64,000 nt of DNA from Marilutibacter spongiae (GCF_014145325.1 NZ_JACHTF010000002.1:62001-126000); one strand, 5' to 3'; positions 43,771 through 52,821 are shown, counted from the first letter of the stretch. A program made the numbers and translations. Notes: generated from the letters alone by a model not told the origin.

Positions 43771-45195
43771 TTACTCGAAGCTGCCGGCCGAGTCGTGGGC
43801 GAGGTTGTCGAAGCGGGTGTACTCGCCGAAGAACTTCAGCTTCACCGAGCCGGTGGGACCGCTTCGCTGCTTGCCGATGATGACCTCGGCCAGGCCCTTG
43901 TCGGGCGAGTTTTCCTTGTTGTAGTAGTCGTCGCGGTAGATGAAGACGATCATGTCCGCGTCCTGCTCGATGGCGCCCGACTCGCGCAGGTCGGCCATGA
44001 CCGGACGCTTGTCGGTGCGGGTTTCAAGCGAACGGTTGAGCTGCGACAGCGCGATGACCGGCACCTCCAGTTCCTTGGCCAGGCCCTTGAGCGAGCGCGA
44101 GATCTCCGAGATCTCGGTCGCGCGGTTCTCGTTGTTGCCCGGCACCGACATCAGCTGCAGGTAATCGATGACGATCAGGCCCAGGCCGTGTTCGCGCTTG
44201 AGGCGGCGCGCCTTGGCCGCGAGCTTGGTCGGCGACAGGCCGGGCTCGTCGTCGATGAAGATCTTGACCTCGCGCAACTGGCGGATGGCGCTGGTGACGC
44301 GGCTCCAGTCCTCGTCCTCGAGCTGGCCGGTGCGCAGGCGCTGCGCATTGACCCGCCCGACCGACGAGATCAGTCGCATCGCCAGCTGGCTGGCCGACAT
44401 TTCCATCGAGAACACCGCCACCGGCAGCTTGCTGCGGAACGCGGCGTACTCGGCCATGTTCAGCGCGAGCGTGGTCTTGCCCATGGCCGGGCGCGCGGCC
44501 AGGATGATCAGGTCGGTCTTCTGCAGGCCCGCGGTCAGCTCGTCGAACTCGTTGTAGCCGGTGGGCAGTCCGGTGATGGCGCCGCCATTGGCGTAGCGCG
44601 TCTGCAGTTCGTCGAATGCGGTGGTGAGGGCCTGGTGGACGCTGGTGAAGTCGTTCTTGCCGTTGTTGCTGGCCTGGGCGATCGCCAGCACCTGTCGCTC
44701 GGCTTCGTCCAGGATCTCGCTGCTGTCGCGGCCGTCGGGCTGGTAGCCGTCGTTGACGATGTCGGTGCCGACGTCGATCAGCTGGCGCAGGATGGCCTTG
44801 TCGCGGACGATCTCGGCGTAGGCGCGGATATTCGCCGCCGACGGTGTCGTGCTGGCCAGTTCGATCAGGTAGGCACCGCCGGCGACCTGCTCGCCCAGGC
44901 CCATCGATTCGAACCATTCGCCCAGGGTCACGGCGTCGTAGGGGCGGGCCTTCTGCGCGAGCTCGTTGATCGCGCGGAAGATCAGCTGGTGGTCGCGGCG
45001 GTAGAAGTCGGACTCGCTGAGCTGGTCGACGATGCGGTCGTAGGCCTCCGGGGCCAGCATCAGCCCGCCCAGCACCGCCTGCTCGGCCTCGATGGACTGC
45101 GGCGGCAGGCGCAACTGGTCCAGGCGCTGTTCGGCCCGCGTATCGAAACGTTTGTCGCCGCGCGGTTCGTTACGGAAGCCGGGTCGTGCATTCAT
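43771..45195 (-). CDS. dnaB: Replicative DNA helicase DnaB
   Basis: Hexameric 5'-3' helicase of the replication fork. The 474 residues have the N-terminal helical domain (about 30-140: PPQSIEAEQAVLGGLML) and the RecA-like core with Walker A in LAARPAMGKTTLALN, Walker B LIVIDYLQLMS, and VIALSQLNRSLE with the arginine-finger region. The start MNARPGFRNEP is fixed by a modest AGGAG; the frame is open upstream. It follows the rpsF-rpsR-rplI operon in the same direction, the classical arrangement, across a 285-base region with a hairpin and a DnaA box. Confidence 0.97.
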   Translation of the reverse strand: MNARPGFRNEPRGDKRFDTRAEQRLDQLRLPPQSIEAEQAVLGGLMLAPEAYDRIVDQLSESDFYRRDHQLIFRAINELAQKARPYDAVTLGEWFESMGLGEQVAGGAYLIELASTTPSAANIRAYAEIVRDKAILRQLIDVGTDIVNDGYQPDGRDSSEILDEAERQVLAIAQASNNGKNDFTSVHQALTTAFDELQTRYANGGAITGLPTGYNEFDELTAGLQKTDLIILAARPAMGKTTLALNMAEYAAFRSKLPVAVFSMEMSASQLAMRLISSVGRVNAQRLRTGQLEDEDWSRVTSAIRQLREVKIFIDDEPGLSPTKLAAKARRLKREHGLGLIVIDYLQLMSVPGNNENRATEISEISRSLKGLAKELEVPVIALSQLNRSLETRTDKRPVMADLRESGAIEQDADMIVFIYRDDYYNKENSPDKGLAEVIIGKQRSGPTGSVKLKFFGEYTRFDNLAHDSAGSFE

Positions 45196-45298
45196 GGACG
45201 CTGGGAGCTCCTGGACGGGATGCCGCCCCGGCGGCGCCGGGGCGAAGACGGAACGCGGGTTGGGCATCCTAGCCCCGGGGGCACGCGCAGGGTTGCAG

Positions 45299-45325
45299 AC
45301 AGATCTGTGACCAAGCTGTGGATAA
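45299..45325. promoter_or_regulatory. Perfect DnaA box and adjacent palindrome upstream of dnaB
   Basis: TTATCCACA on the reverse strand (45325-45317) is an exact consensus DnaA box, about 120 bases before dnaB. Nine bases closer to the gene is the palindrome ACAGATCTGT (45299-45308). A single box suggests DnaA control of dnaB rather than an origin. Confidence 0.55.
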
Positions 45326-45377
45326 GCCGGTATCAACCGGTGGACAGCCTGTGCGTGCGGACGCTCGACATGCTTTA

Positions 45378-45414
45378 GCGCAGTCCCGTCTCACCAAGGG
45401 AGACGGGACTGCGC
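45378..45414 (-). terminator. 15-bp perfect hairpin between rplI and dnaB
   Basis: GCGCAGTCCCGTCTC (45378-45392) and its exact inverse (45400-45414) enclose a seven-base loop. It lies about 65 bases after the rplI stop. TAAAGC, not a T-run, follows on the transcribed strand. It may end the ribosomal-protein transcript or moderate read-through into dnaB. Confidence 0.7.
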
Positions 45415-45480
45415 CGCGAGGGCCCGAAACGACGGCGGGCGCCCTGGGGCGCCCGCCGGGTGGAGCCGTTGGCGCCGGGA

Positions 45481-45933
45481 TCAGGCGGCTTCGGCTTCCA
45501 CGACGACCTTGACGGTGACGTCGATGTCGGCGTGCAGGTGCACGACGACGTCGTACTCGCCGACGTGGCGGATGGCGCCCTCGCCCATGATGACCTCGGA
45601 CTTCTCGACCGGCAGGCCGTTCTTGGTCAGGGCCTCGGCGATGTCGCGCGTGGTCACCGAACCGTACAGCTTGCCTTCGGTCGCGGCGTTGGCGTAGATG
45701 GTGACGCTGGCGTCTTCCAGCTTGGCCTGGCGGGACACAGCCTCGTCATGGATGGCCTGGGCCTTGGCTTCGTACTCGGCGCGGCGCGCCTCGAACTCTT
45801 CCAGGTTGCTGGCGGTGGCCGGCACGGCCTTGCCCTGCGGGACCAGGAAGTTGCGGCCGTAGCCCGGCTTGACGTCGACCTTGTCGCCGAGCTTGCCGAG
45901 GTTCTGCACGTTCTGCAGGAGGATCAGTTGCAT
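45481..45933 (-). CDS. rplI: 50S ribosomal protein L9
   Basis: Structural protein of the large subunit. The 150 residues start [29 protein letters not shown] in the L9 pattern (N-terminal rRNA-binding domain, about 1-50), then the connecting helix and C-terminal domain with [19 protein letters not shown]. Third gene of the rpsF-rpsR-rplI operon; a hairpin lies downstream. Confidence 0.98.
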   Translation of the reverse strand: MQLILLQNVQNLGKLGDKVDVKPGYGRNFLVPQGKAVPATASNLEEFEARRAEYEAKAQAIHDEAVSRQAKLEDASVTIYANAATEGKLYGSVTTRDIAEALTKNGLPVEKSEVIMGEGAIRHVGEYDVVVHLHADIDVTVKVVVEAEAA

Positions 45934-46035
45934 GGTATTGCTCCGTATTCGTTAGCGGGGCGCGCGGCCCCGCAGCGGGTGCTGTCCGAATGGTGGGACG
46001 CGTGGCGGTGCCCTCGGGCGCCGCCGCGGTCGGCA

Positions 46036-46266
46036 TCAGGCGTTGTGGTTGTCGGTGTACGGGATCAGGGCCAGGAAACGGGCGCGCTTGACGGCCGTCG
46101 CCAGCTGGCGCTGGTACTTCGACTTGGTACCGGTCACGCGGCTCGGCACGATCTTGCCGGTCTCGGTGAGGTACTGGCGCAGGGTGTTGAGATCCTTGTA
46201 GTCGATCTCCTTGACACCCTCGGCGGTGAACTTGCAGAACTTGCGGCGGCGGAAGAACTTGGACAT
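46036..46266 (-). CDS. rpsR: 30S ribosomal protein S18
   Basis: A 76-residue small-subunit protein that pairs with S6 on the platform. Motifs: [24 protein letters not shown] and [26 protein letters not shown] in segments, ending YTDNHNA. It lies 11 bases after rpsF. A single Cys near the N-terminus is kept. Confidence 0.98.
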   Translation of the reverse strand: MSKFFRRRKFCKFTAEGVKEIDYKDLNTLRQYLTETGKIVPSRVTGTKSKYQRQLATAVKRARFLALIPYTDNHNA

Positions 46267-46277
46267 GTGGGCGATCC

Positions 46278-46727
46278 TCAGGCGGCTTCGGCGTTGTCGT
46301 CGGAATCGGCGTCGTTGGAATCGCCGTCGTTGTTGCTGTCGTTGCTGTCGGTGTTGTCGTCGTCACGGCGACGACGCTCCGAACGCTCCGGCTTGTCGCT
46401 CTTCTCGTCCTTGAACTTCATGATCAGGGACTGCTCGGTGTCGGCCTCGTCGCGCTTCATGACCAGGTGGCGCAGCACCGCGTCGTTGAAGCGGAAACCG
46501 TCGACCAGCTCGTTCAGCGCGGCCTGGTCGCACTCGATGTTGAGCAGGACGTAGTGGGCCTTGACGAGGTTCTGGATCGGATAGGCCAGCTGGCGGCGGC
46601 CCCAGTCCTCCAGGCGGTGGATCTTGCCTTCGCCGGCTTCGATCAGGCCCTTGTAGCGCTCGATCATGGCCGGGACCTGCTCGCTCTGGTCGGGATGGAC
46701 CAGGAACACGACTTCGTAGTGACGCAT
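46278..46727 (-). CDS. rpsF: 30S ribosomal protein S6
   Basis: Binds S18 on the small-subunit platform. The core (about 1-95: [57 protein letters not shown]) is followed by an unusually Asp/Asn-rich tail ([20 protein letters not shown] ... AA). E. coli S6 ends in added glutamates; here an acidic low-complexity tail of ~30 residues is encoded. AGAGG lies nine bases upstream of the ATG. First gene of its operon. Confidence 0.97.
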   Translation of the reverse strand: MRHYEVVFLVHPDQSEQVPAMIERYKGLIEAGEGKIHRLEDWGRRQLAYPIQNLVKAHYVLLNIECDQAALNELVDGFRFNDAVLRHLVMKRDEADTEQSLIMKFKDEKSDKPERSERRRRDDDNTDSNDSNNDGDSNDADSDDNAEAA

Positions 46728-46749
46728 CGGTTTTTTCCTCTCGGATGAT

Positions 46750-46779
46750 GGCCAGCGCGGGGCTGGCCGGATCAGCCCC
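46750..46779 (-). promoter_or_regulatory. rpsF leader with two mutually exclusive hairpins
   Basis: In the mRNA, GGGGCTG (46779-46773) can pair with CAGCCCC (46765-46759), or GGCCAGC (46768-46762) can pair with GCTGGCC (46756-46750). The two 7-bp stems share bases 46762-46765 and cannot coexist. S6-S18 leader control is known in many bacteria; this could be such a switch, though I cannot confirm the motif. Confidence 0.45.
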
Positions 46780-46841
46780 CCGGCGCCCGGGATGGACGCG
46801 GTGGAGCAAGGTCCCCCGCCTTGGTGGCGAGGGAGCCGGCA

Positions 46842-46871
46842 ATTATCGCAGCATCAATGACTTGAGGGCAA
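46842..46871 (-). promoter_or_regulatory. Candidate promoter of the rpsF operon
   Basis: TTGCCC (46871-46866), 18 bases, GATAAT (46847-46842) on the reverse strand, about 115 bases before rpsF and just past the end of the DUF885 gene. Confidence 0.55.
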
Positions 46872-46892
46872 CCACGGGCGCCCCTGCCCCGT

Positions 46893-48698
46893 TCAGGCGG
46901 GCGGGGCCGTGGTTCGCCGGGCGTCGATCCAGGCGTCGATGTGGCGTTCCAGGGTATCCAGCGGCACCGAGCCGGTCTCCAGCACGGCGTCGTTGAAGTC
47001 GCGCAGGTCGAAGCGCTCGCCCAGCGCCTCGCGGGCGCGCTCGCGCAGCGCCGAGATCTTCATCTGGCCGATCTTGTAGGCCAGCGCCTGGCCCGGCCAG
47101 GCGATGTAGCGGTCGATCTCGTTGGTCACGTCCTGCAGGGTCTTGGGCGAGTTGGCCATGAAGTAGTCGATCGCCTGTTGGCGGCTCCAGCCCTTGCTGT
47201 GCATGCCGGTGTCGACCACCAGGCGGACCGCGCGCCACATGTCGTAGGCCAGCTGGCCCATGCGGTCGTAGGGGTCCTCGTACAAGCCCATGTCGTAGCC
47301 CAGCCGCTCGGCGTACAGGCCCCAGCCCTCGCCGTAGGCCACGAAGTAGGCGACGCGGCGGAACATCGGCACGTCGGGCATCTCCATGCCCAGGGCGAAC
47401 TGGAAATGATGCCCCGGCACGGCCTCGTGCAGGCTCAGGGCCATCATCTCCCACTTCGGTCGGACCTCGGGGCGGTAGAGGTTGACGTAGTAGTAGCCCG
47501 CGCGGCTGCCGTCGACGGCGCCGGGCTGGTAGTAGGCCGTGGTGGTGTCGGGGGCGACGTTGTCGGGGATGGGGCGAACGCCGTAGGGTAGCCGCGGCAG
47601 GGTCCGGAACACCTTCACCAGTTCCGGGTCGATGCGCTTGGAGACGTCGCGATACCCGGCCAGCAGGGCCTCCGGGCTGTCGTGGAAGAACTCCGGCGCG
47701 GTTCGCAGGAGGGTGAAGAAGTCGGCCAGGCTGCCCTTGAAACCCACCTCCTCGCGCACCTGTTCCATCTCGGCGCGGATCCGAGCCACCTCGCGCAGGC
47801 CGATGCCATGGATCTCGTCCGCCGACAGGCCGGTGGTGGTGTAGTAGCCGGCGACGAAGTCGTAGTAGGCGCGCCCGTCGGGCAGGTCGGCCGCGGCGAT
47901 GCCGCTGCGGGTACCCGGGAGGTATTCGTCGTTGAAGAAGGCGTCGAAGGCCCGATACGCCGGGACCACCGCGTCCGCGATCACCTGCCTCGCGCGGGCC
48001 TGGAGGTCCGCTCGCGTTGCGACCGGAATGGTATCGGGCATCCGCTCGAACGGGCCGTAGAACGGGCTCCGGGCGGGGTCGTCGACGAGTTGCGCGTCGA
48101 TCTGCGACGGCACGCGTTCCATCAGCACCCGGGGCGGCGTGTTCCCGGCGGCCAGGCCTTCGCGCATGAGCGCCGTGGTCTGTGCGACCAGGGTCGGGAT
48201 GCCCGCCAGCCGCGCGAGCCAGTCCTCGTAGTCCTTTTCGCTCTTGAACGGCAGCACCTCGGCGATGCCCTCGGCATTCTGGATGCCGCCGCGCTGGCTC
48301 ACCGGTCGCTGCCACTCCCGGAACGCCTGGCGTTCGACCGCCCGCTCCTGCTGCCACAGGAAGACGTCGTAGTTCAGCCGCTCGGCCTCGTCCAGGGCCG
48401 CGCGGTCGACCCGACGGAGGCGCGCGAGCACCTCGCGCTCGTGCGCTTCGCGCGCGGCGATGGCCTCCAGGCTCTCGTCGGTCCAGCGGTCGTTGTAACG
48501 CGCGTCGCCGTTGTAGCTCGCCGACTCGGGCGACTCGCGCAGGCCGCGTTCCCATTCGGCTTCATAAAGCTGGTGCAGCGCTTCCACGGTCGCATCGCGA
48601 ACGGTCGCGGCTTGACCGCTCGCGGCGGCATGCACGGGCAACGACGGGACGGCCAGGCCGGCGGCGATCGCCAGCCCAAGGATCAGGGATCGGGACAC
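46893..48698 (-). CDS. Secreted DUF885-family protein, putative metallopeptidase
   Basis: A 601-residue exported protein with signal MSRSLILGLAIAAGLAVPSLPVHA cleaved near residue 25. The DUF885 domain fills the rest. The segment LSLHEAVPGHHFQFALGM carries a HExxPGHH motif that resembles a zinc site, with a downstream YGEGWGLYAERLG that could supply a Glu ligand, as in M32-like peptidases. The substrate is unknown. The ATG begins a clean signal peptide. Same strand as rpsF but with its own gap of 165 bases. Confidence 0.88.
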   Translation of the reverse strand: MSRSLILGLAIAAGLAVPSLPVHAAASGQAATVRDATVEALHQLYEAEWERGLRESPESASYNGDARYNDRWTDESLEAIAAREAHEREVLARLRRVDRAALDEAERLNYDVFLWQQERAVERQAFREWQRPVSQRGGIQNAEGIAEVLPFKSEKDYEDWLARLAGIPTLVAQTTALMREGLAAGNTPPRVLMERVPSQIDAQLVDDPARSPFYGPFERMPDTIPVATRADLQARARQVIADAVVPAYRAFDAFFNDEYLPGTRSGIAAADLPDGRAYYDFVAGYYTTTGLSADEIHGIGLREVARIRAEMEQVREEVGFKGSLADFFTLLRTAPEFFHDSPEALLAGYRDVSKRIDPELVKVFRTLPRLPYGVRPIPDNVAPDTTTAYYQPGAVDGSRAGYYYVNLYRPEVRPKWEMMALSLHEAVPGHHFQFALGMEMPDVPMFRRVAYFVAYGEGWGLYAERLGYDMGLYEDPYDRMGQLAYDMWRAVRLVVDTGMHSKGWSRQQAIDYFMANSPKTLQDVTNEIDRYIAWPGQALAYKIGQMKISALRERAREALGERFDLRDFNDAVLETGSVPLDTLERHIDAWIDARRTTAPPA

Positions 48699-48759
48699 GT
48701 GGGTCCTCCGGGGTTCGAACCTCCCCGGAGTCTAGCCGGATGGCGCGTGGCGGGCGCGG

Positions 48760-49107
48760 TCAGGCGCCCAGTTCGGGCAGGGCCTCGGTGGTGAAGCTCT
48801 CGCCGCAGCCGCAGGCCTCGGCCACGTTCGGGTTGTGGAACACGAACTGTTCGCCCAGGCGCTGGTTGACCACGTCGATGCGCGTGCCATCGACCAGCGG
48901 CAGGCTGGTGGCGTCGACGTAGATGCGCACGCCCTCGTGGTCGAAGACGGTGTCGCCGGGCTTTTCCTCGCGGGCCAGGTCGGCGACGTGCTGCCAGCCC
49001 GAACAGCCGGTCCGGGTCACGCCGAAGCGCAGGCCCAGCGCCGACGCATCGGCGTCCAGGAAGCGCTGGACTCGGGCAAGGGCGGCGGGGGCGAGCGTGA
49101 CGGCCAT
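48760..49107 (-). CDS. A-type iron-sulfur carrier (IscA/ErpA family)
   Basis: Accepts Fe-S clusters and passes them to target enzymes, possibly aconitases. The 115 residues have the fold ([17 protein letters not shown]) and the three cluster cysteines: one in [10 protein letters not shown] and two in EACGCGESF. The ATG MAVTL has GGAG seven bases upstream and is preferred to MESPM four codons earlier. A TATAAT on the reverse strand (49137-49132) is a likely -10. No isc or suf genes are adjacent. Confidence 0.9.
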   Translation of the reverse strand: MAVTLAPAALARVQRFLDADASALGLRFGVTRTGCSGWQHVADLAREEKPGDTVFDHEGVRIYVDATSLPLVDGTRIDVVNQRLGEQFVFHNPNVAEACGCGESFTTEALPELGA

Positions 49108-49302
49108 GGGGGACTCCATCGGGATGGGACGATTATAGGCCCTGCGCGCCGCGGGGTCGGGCACCGGGGATCGCACGTTGTGTTGCAGTCATGCGATGGC
49201 TGGCGCGGCACCCTCGCCTGCACGCCCGCACACCCGTTAGACTTGACGGCTCACATATCGGCCCGGAACGGCAAGGATTCAAGGCATGGCGGTGCTCAGC
49301 CC

Positions 49303-50703
49303 ATGACGATCATCAGCGTTGAACACGCGCTCGCAGGCAAGCTGCCGGTCGGCGGCGAAGTCACCGTGCGCGGCTGGGTGCGCACCCGGCGCGATTCCAA
49401 GGCCGGCCTGAGCTTCGTCAACGTCAGCGACGGCTCCTGCTTCGCGCCGATCCAGGTCGTCGCGCCGGCCTCGCTCGACAACTACGAATCCGAGGTCAAG
49501 CACCTCACCGCGGGCTGCTCGGTCATCGCCACCGGCGAGCTCGTGCAGTCCCAGGGCAAGGGCCAGGGCTTCGAGATCCAGGCGAGCGCGATCGAAGTGG
49601 TTGGCTGGGTCGACGACCCGGAAACCTACCCCATCCAGCCCAAGCCGCACTCGCTGGAGTTCCTGCGCGAAGTCGCGCACCTGCGCCCACGCACCAACCT
49701 CTTCGGGGCGGTCACCCGCATCCGCCACTGCCTGGCGCAGGCGGTGCACCGTTTCTTCCACGAGAACGGCTACTACTGGATCAGCACGCCGATCGTGACC
49801 ACCTCCGACGCCGAAGGCGCCGGGCAGATGTTCCGGGTCTCCACCCTGGACATGGCTAACCTGCCGCGCGACAAGGCGGGCAACGTCGACTTCAGCCGCG
49901 ATTTCTTCGGCAAGGAAGCGTTCCTCACCGTTTCCGGCCAGCTCAACGTCGAGGGCTACTGCCTGGCCCTGAGCAAGGTCTACACCTTCGGGCCGACCTT
50001 CCGCGCCGAAAACAGCCACACCACCCGGCACCTGGCCGAGTTCTGGATGGTCGAGCCGGAGATCGCCTTCGCCGACCTGATGGAGAACGCCCGCGTCGCG
50101 GAGCAGTTCCTGAAGTACCTGTTCCGTGCGGTGCTCGACGAGCGCGGCGACGACATGGCCTTCATCGCCGAACGCGTGCAGAAGGACGCGGTGAGCCGCC
50201 TTGAGGCCTTCGTCAACGCGCCGTTCGAGCGCATCGACTACACCGACGCGGTGGCCCTGCTGCAGAAGTCGGGCCACAAGTTCGAGTTCCCGGTGGAATG
50301 GGGCCTGGACCTGCAGACCGAGCACGAGCGCTGGCTGACCGAGCAGCACGTCGGCCGCCCGGTGGTGGTCACCAATTACCCCGAGCACATCAAGGCCTTC
50401 TACATGCGCCTGAACGACGACGGCAAGACCGTCGCGGCGATGGACGTACTGGCGCCGGGCATCGGCGAGATCATCGGCGGCGCCCAGCGCGAGGAACGCC
50501 TGGACGTGCTCGACGCGCGCATGGCTCAGTTCGGCCTCGATGGCGAGCACTACGGCTGGTACCGCGATTTCCGGCGGTACGGCAGCGTGCCGCACGCGGG
50601 CTTCGGGCTCGGTTTCGAGCGCCTGGTGGTCTACGTCTGCGGACTGGCCAACATCCGCGATGCCATCCCCTACCCGCGCGCGCCCGGCCAGGCGGAGTTC
50701 TGA
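49303..50703 (+). CDS. asnS: Asparaginyl-tRNA synthetase
   Basis: Charges tRNA-Asn. The 466 residues equal the E. coli length. An OB-fold domain (about 15-105: [20 protein letters not shown]) precedes the class II core with motif 2 [20 protein letters not shown] in halves and motif 3 [16 protein letters not shown]. The ATG gives [10 protein letters not shown], the family start. Divergent from the IscA-like gene. Confidence 0.97.
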   Translation: MTIISVEHALAGKLPVGGEVTVRGWVRTRRDSKAGLSFVNVSDGSCFAPIQVVAPASLDNYESEVKHLTAGCSVIATGELVQSQGKGQGFEIQASAIEVVGWVDDPETYPIQPKPHSLEFLREVAHLRPRTNLFGAVTRIRHCLAQAVHRFFHENGYYWISTPIVTTSDAEGAGQMFRVSTLDMANLPRDKAGNVDFSRDFFGKEAFLTVSGQLNVEGYCLALSKVYTFGPTFRAENSHTTRHLAEFWMVEPEIAFADLMENARVAEQFLKYLFRAVLDERGDDMAFIAERVQKDAVSRLEAFVNAPFERIDYTDAVALLQKSGHKFEFPVEWGLDLQTEHERWLTEQHVGRPVVVTNYPEHIKAFYMRLNDDGKTVAAMDVLAPGIGEIIGGAQREERLDVLDARMAQFGLDGEHYGWYRDFRRYGSVPHAGFGLGFERLVVYVCGLANIRDAIPYPRAPGQAEF

Positions 50704-50737
50704 ACATGCCCCACCCCACCCAGCCACGCCCGACACG

Positions 50738-51043
50738 ATGATCCTGTTCCTCGCCCTGCTGTTCGTCGCCATCGCGATCGCCGGCTTCACGGCGCTGCTG
50801 ATCTTCTGGCCGCTGGCGCTGGTGCACATCCGCGACCGCCATCCGCGGCTCCAGGAGACGCTCGGGCCGGGCGCCTTCTTCAAGCCGGCGGCGCTGGGAT
50901 GGTTGCTGCGCCGCGGCTACGCATCGGCCGGCGACCGCAACCTCGATGGACTGGCGACGCCCGCGCGCTGGTCCCTGCTTACCATCCTCGGCGGCCTGGC
51001 CATGGCCGGACTGCTGTGGCTGCTTTCGGAGCTGGTCGCATGA
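50738..51043 (+). CDS. Small two-helix membrane protein, function unknown
   Basis: A 101-residue protein with hydrophobic helices at about 3-30 (LFLALLFVAIAIAGFTALLIF) in part and 80-98 (LLTILGGLAMAGLLWLL). The middle is basic and polar. It follows asnS by 34 bases and overlaps the next gene by ATGA. I do not recognise it; tight coupling on both sides and GC-rich codon use support a real gene. Confidence 0.7.
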   Translation: MILFLALLFVAIAIAGFTALLIFWPLALVHIRDRHPRLQETLGPGAFFKPAALGWLLRRGYASAGDRNLDGLATPARWSLLTILGGLAMAGLLWLLSELVA

Positions 51044-51360
51044 GTGGCGTGCCCGCCCCCGCCACCCAGGGGCAATGGTGGCTGGCCACCCTGGGCCGGA
51101 CCGTGATCTGGGCGCGGCTGCGCGTGCGCGAGGCCGGTACCGCGGAAGTGTTCGACAGCGATGGCAATACCCTCACCTACGACAGCGAGGACAGCGCCCG
51201 CGCCGCCCTGCTCGACGCCGAGTTCGTCGAACGCGAGGGGCTGAACGAGGACGATGCGCAAGCCCGAGGCTTCCTGCTCGATGAACTGGAGCCGCCCCAG
51301 GCCGAGGACGACGAACACCTGCGCGCCCGGATGGTCAGCCAGCTGCCCTCCCGTCACTGA
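51040..51360 (+). CDS. Small acidic protein, function unknown
   Basis: A 106-residue protein with an acidic C-terminal half (FDSDGNTLTYDSEDSARAAL; LNEDDAQARGFLLDELEPPQ). No signal peptide, membrane helix or known motif. Its ATG overlaps the stop of the small membrane protein and its stop lies seven bases before the PaiB-like GTG, so it belongs to this transcription unit. It could be a partner of the upstream membrane protein; this is inference. Confidence 0.65.
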   Translation: MSGVPAPATQGQWWLATLGRTVIWARLRVREAGTAEVFDSDGNTLTYDSEDSARAALLDAEFVEREGLNEDDAQARGFLLDELEPPQAEDDEHLRARMVSQLPSRH

Positions 51361-51367
51361 CCTGCAC

Positions 51368-52015
51368 GTGTACACGCCGCGCGCCTTCGCGATCGACGAC
51401 CTGGATGCCCTCGACCGGCTGGTCGACGCGGATGCCTTCGTCACCCTGGTGACGGTCGCCGACGGCGCGCCGTGCGTCAGCCACCTGCCGGTGCTGTACC
51501 GTCGCGAGGGCGACCGGATCCGCCTGTCCGGACACTGGGCACGGGCGAACCCGCAGGCCCGGCACGAGGGACGCGCATTGGCGATCGTGCATGGGCCGCA
51601 TGCCTATGTGTCCCCGGGCGTCTATCCCGACAAGGAGACGGCGGCGCGGGTGCCGACCTGGAACTATGCCGTCGCCCACCTGGGCGGCCGCCTGCGTACC
51701 TTCGACGACGAGGCCGGCCTGGGCGAGCTTGTCGCGGCGCTCAGCCAGGCCCAGGAAACGCGGATCGGCCGCGACTGGACGTTCGAACCCGAACGCGACG
51801 ACCATCGCCGCCAGTTGCGCGGCATCGTGGGTTTCCACCTCGACGTGGACGCGATCGAGATCAAGCTCAAACTCGGCCAGAACCACCCGGTCGCCAACAT
51901 CGCCGCGGTCGTCGCCGACCTGGACGCGCGACCCGGGCCGCGCGAACGCGCGGTCGCCGCCCTGATGCGCGAACACGCCCTGCCTTCGGGCAGCGCCCCG
52001 ATGCAAGGAGACTGA
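51368..52015 (+). CDS. PaiB-type FMN-binding regulatory protein
   Basis: A 215-residue protein starting MYTPRAFAIDDLDALDRLVD from a GTG; this MYxPxxF start is typical of PaiB. Family segments include ATVADGAPCVSHLPVLY-like VTVADGAPCVSHLP, GHWARANPQ, IVHGPHAYVSPGVY and VPTWNYAVAHLGG, then IVGFHLDVDAIEIKLKLGQN. B. subtilis PaiB affects protease and sporulation genes; other members may be flavin enzymes. No strong Shine-Dalgarno is visible. It leads into the SDR and kynurenine genes. Confidence 0.85.
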   Translation: MYTPRAFAIDDLDALDRLVDADAFVTLVTVADGAPCVSHLPVLYRREGDRIRLSGHWARANPQARHEGRALAIVHGPHAYVSPGVYPDKETAARVPTWNYAVAHLGGRLRTFDDEAGLGELVAALSQAQETRIGRDWTFEPERDDHRRQLRGIVGFHLDVDAIEIKLKLGQNHPVANIAAVVADLDARPGPRERAVAALMREHALPSGSAPMQGD

Positions 52016-52017
52016 CC

Positions 52018-52806
52018 ATGGATCACGCACTGTCAGGCAAACACGCCCTGGTCTGCGGCGCCAGCCAGGGCATCGGCCTGGCCAGCGCACGGGCCCTGGC
52101 CGCGATGGGCGCGGACGTGACCCTGCTCGCCCGGCGCGCGGACGTGCTGCAGGGACTCGCCGACGATCTCCCGCTCGTCGCCGGTGGGCAGTCCCACGCC
52201 TGGATCGCGGTCGACGCCGCCGACACCGCGACCCTGCGCGACAAGGTCGGATCGCTCGTCGCCGCCCGTCCGGTGCACGTCCTCGTCAACAACAGCGGTG
52301 GCCCGCCGCCCGGCCCGGTGCACGGCGCCGACGTCTCCGCCTTCGAAGCGGCCTACCGCCAGCACCTCATCGCCAACCATGTCCTGGCCGAAGCGGTGAT
52401 CCCGGGCATGGAGCGCGATGGCTACGGACGCATCGTCAACGTCATCTCGACGTCGGTGAAGGAGCCGCTTGCCGGACTGGGCGTGTCCAACGCGACGCGC
52501 TGGGCGGTCGCCAGCTGGGCCAAGACCCTGGCCACGGAACTGGCGCCGAAGGGCATCACCGTCAACAACGTGCTGCCCGGATCCACGCAGACGCCGCGCA
52601 TCGAGCAGATCATCGATACGACCGTCGCCAGGACCGGCCGCAGCCGCGCCGAGGTGTATGCCGACATGGTCGCCGCGATCCCCATGCGCCGCTTCGCCCG
52701 GCCCGAGGAAACGGCCGCCGCGGTCGCCTTCCTGTGTTCGCCGGCCGCGGCCTACATCACCGGCGTCAACCTGCCGGTGGACGGCGGCCGCACCCGATCG
52801 CTCTGA
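52018..52806 (+). CDS. SDR-family protein with atypical active site
   Basis: A 262-residue Rossmann-fold protein. The cofactor motif is intact (GKHALVCGASQGIGLA; NNSGGPPPG) and the C-terminus ends YITGVNLPVDGG as in FabG-like enzymes. The catalytic tetrad is changed: Ser144 stays, but the YxxxK Tyr and Lys are Ser157 and Arg161 (VSNATRWAV). A known SDR subgroup has SNAxR here; activity is not settled. AAGGAG precedes the ATG, which lies two bases after the PaiB-like stop. Substrate unknown. Confidence 0.85.
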   Translation: MDHALSGKHALVCGASQGIGLASARALAAMGADVTLLARRADVLQGLADDLPLVAGGQSHAWIAVDAADTATLRDKVGSLVAARPVHVLVNNSGGPPPGPVHGADVSAFEAAYRQHLIANHVLAEAVIPGMERDGYGRIVNVISTSVKEPLAGLGVSNATRWAVASWAKTLATELAPKGITVNNVLPGSTQTPRIEQIIDTTVARTGRSRAEVYADMVAAIPMRRFARPEETAAAVAFLCSPAAAYITGVNLPVDGGRTRSL

Positions 52807-52821
52807 CCCGTGGAGACCCCG

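Noticed and set aside
45317-45325. Replication origin suggested by a DnaA box near dnaB
   Set aside because: Only one box, no AT-rich unwinding region, and no dnaA, dnaN, gyrB or rpmH nearby.
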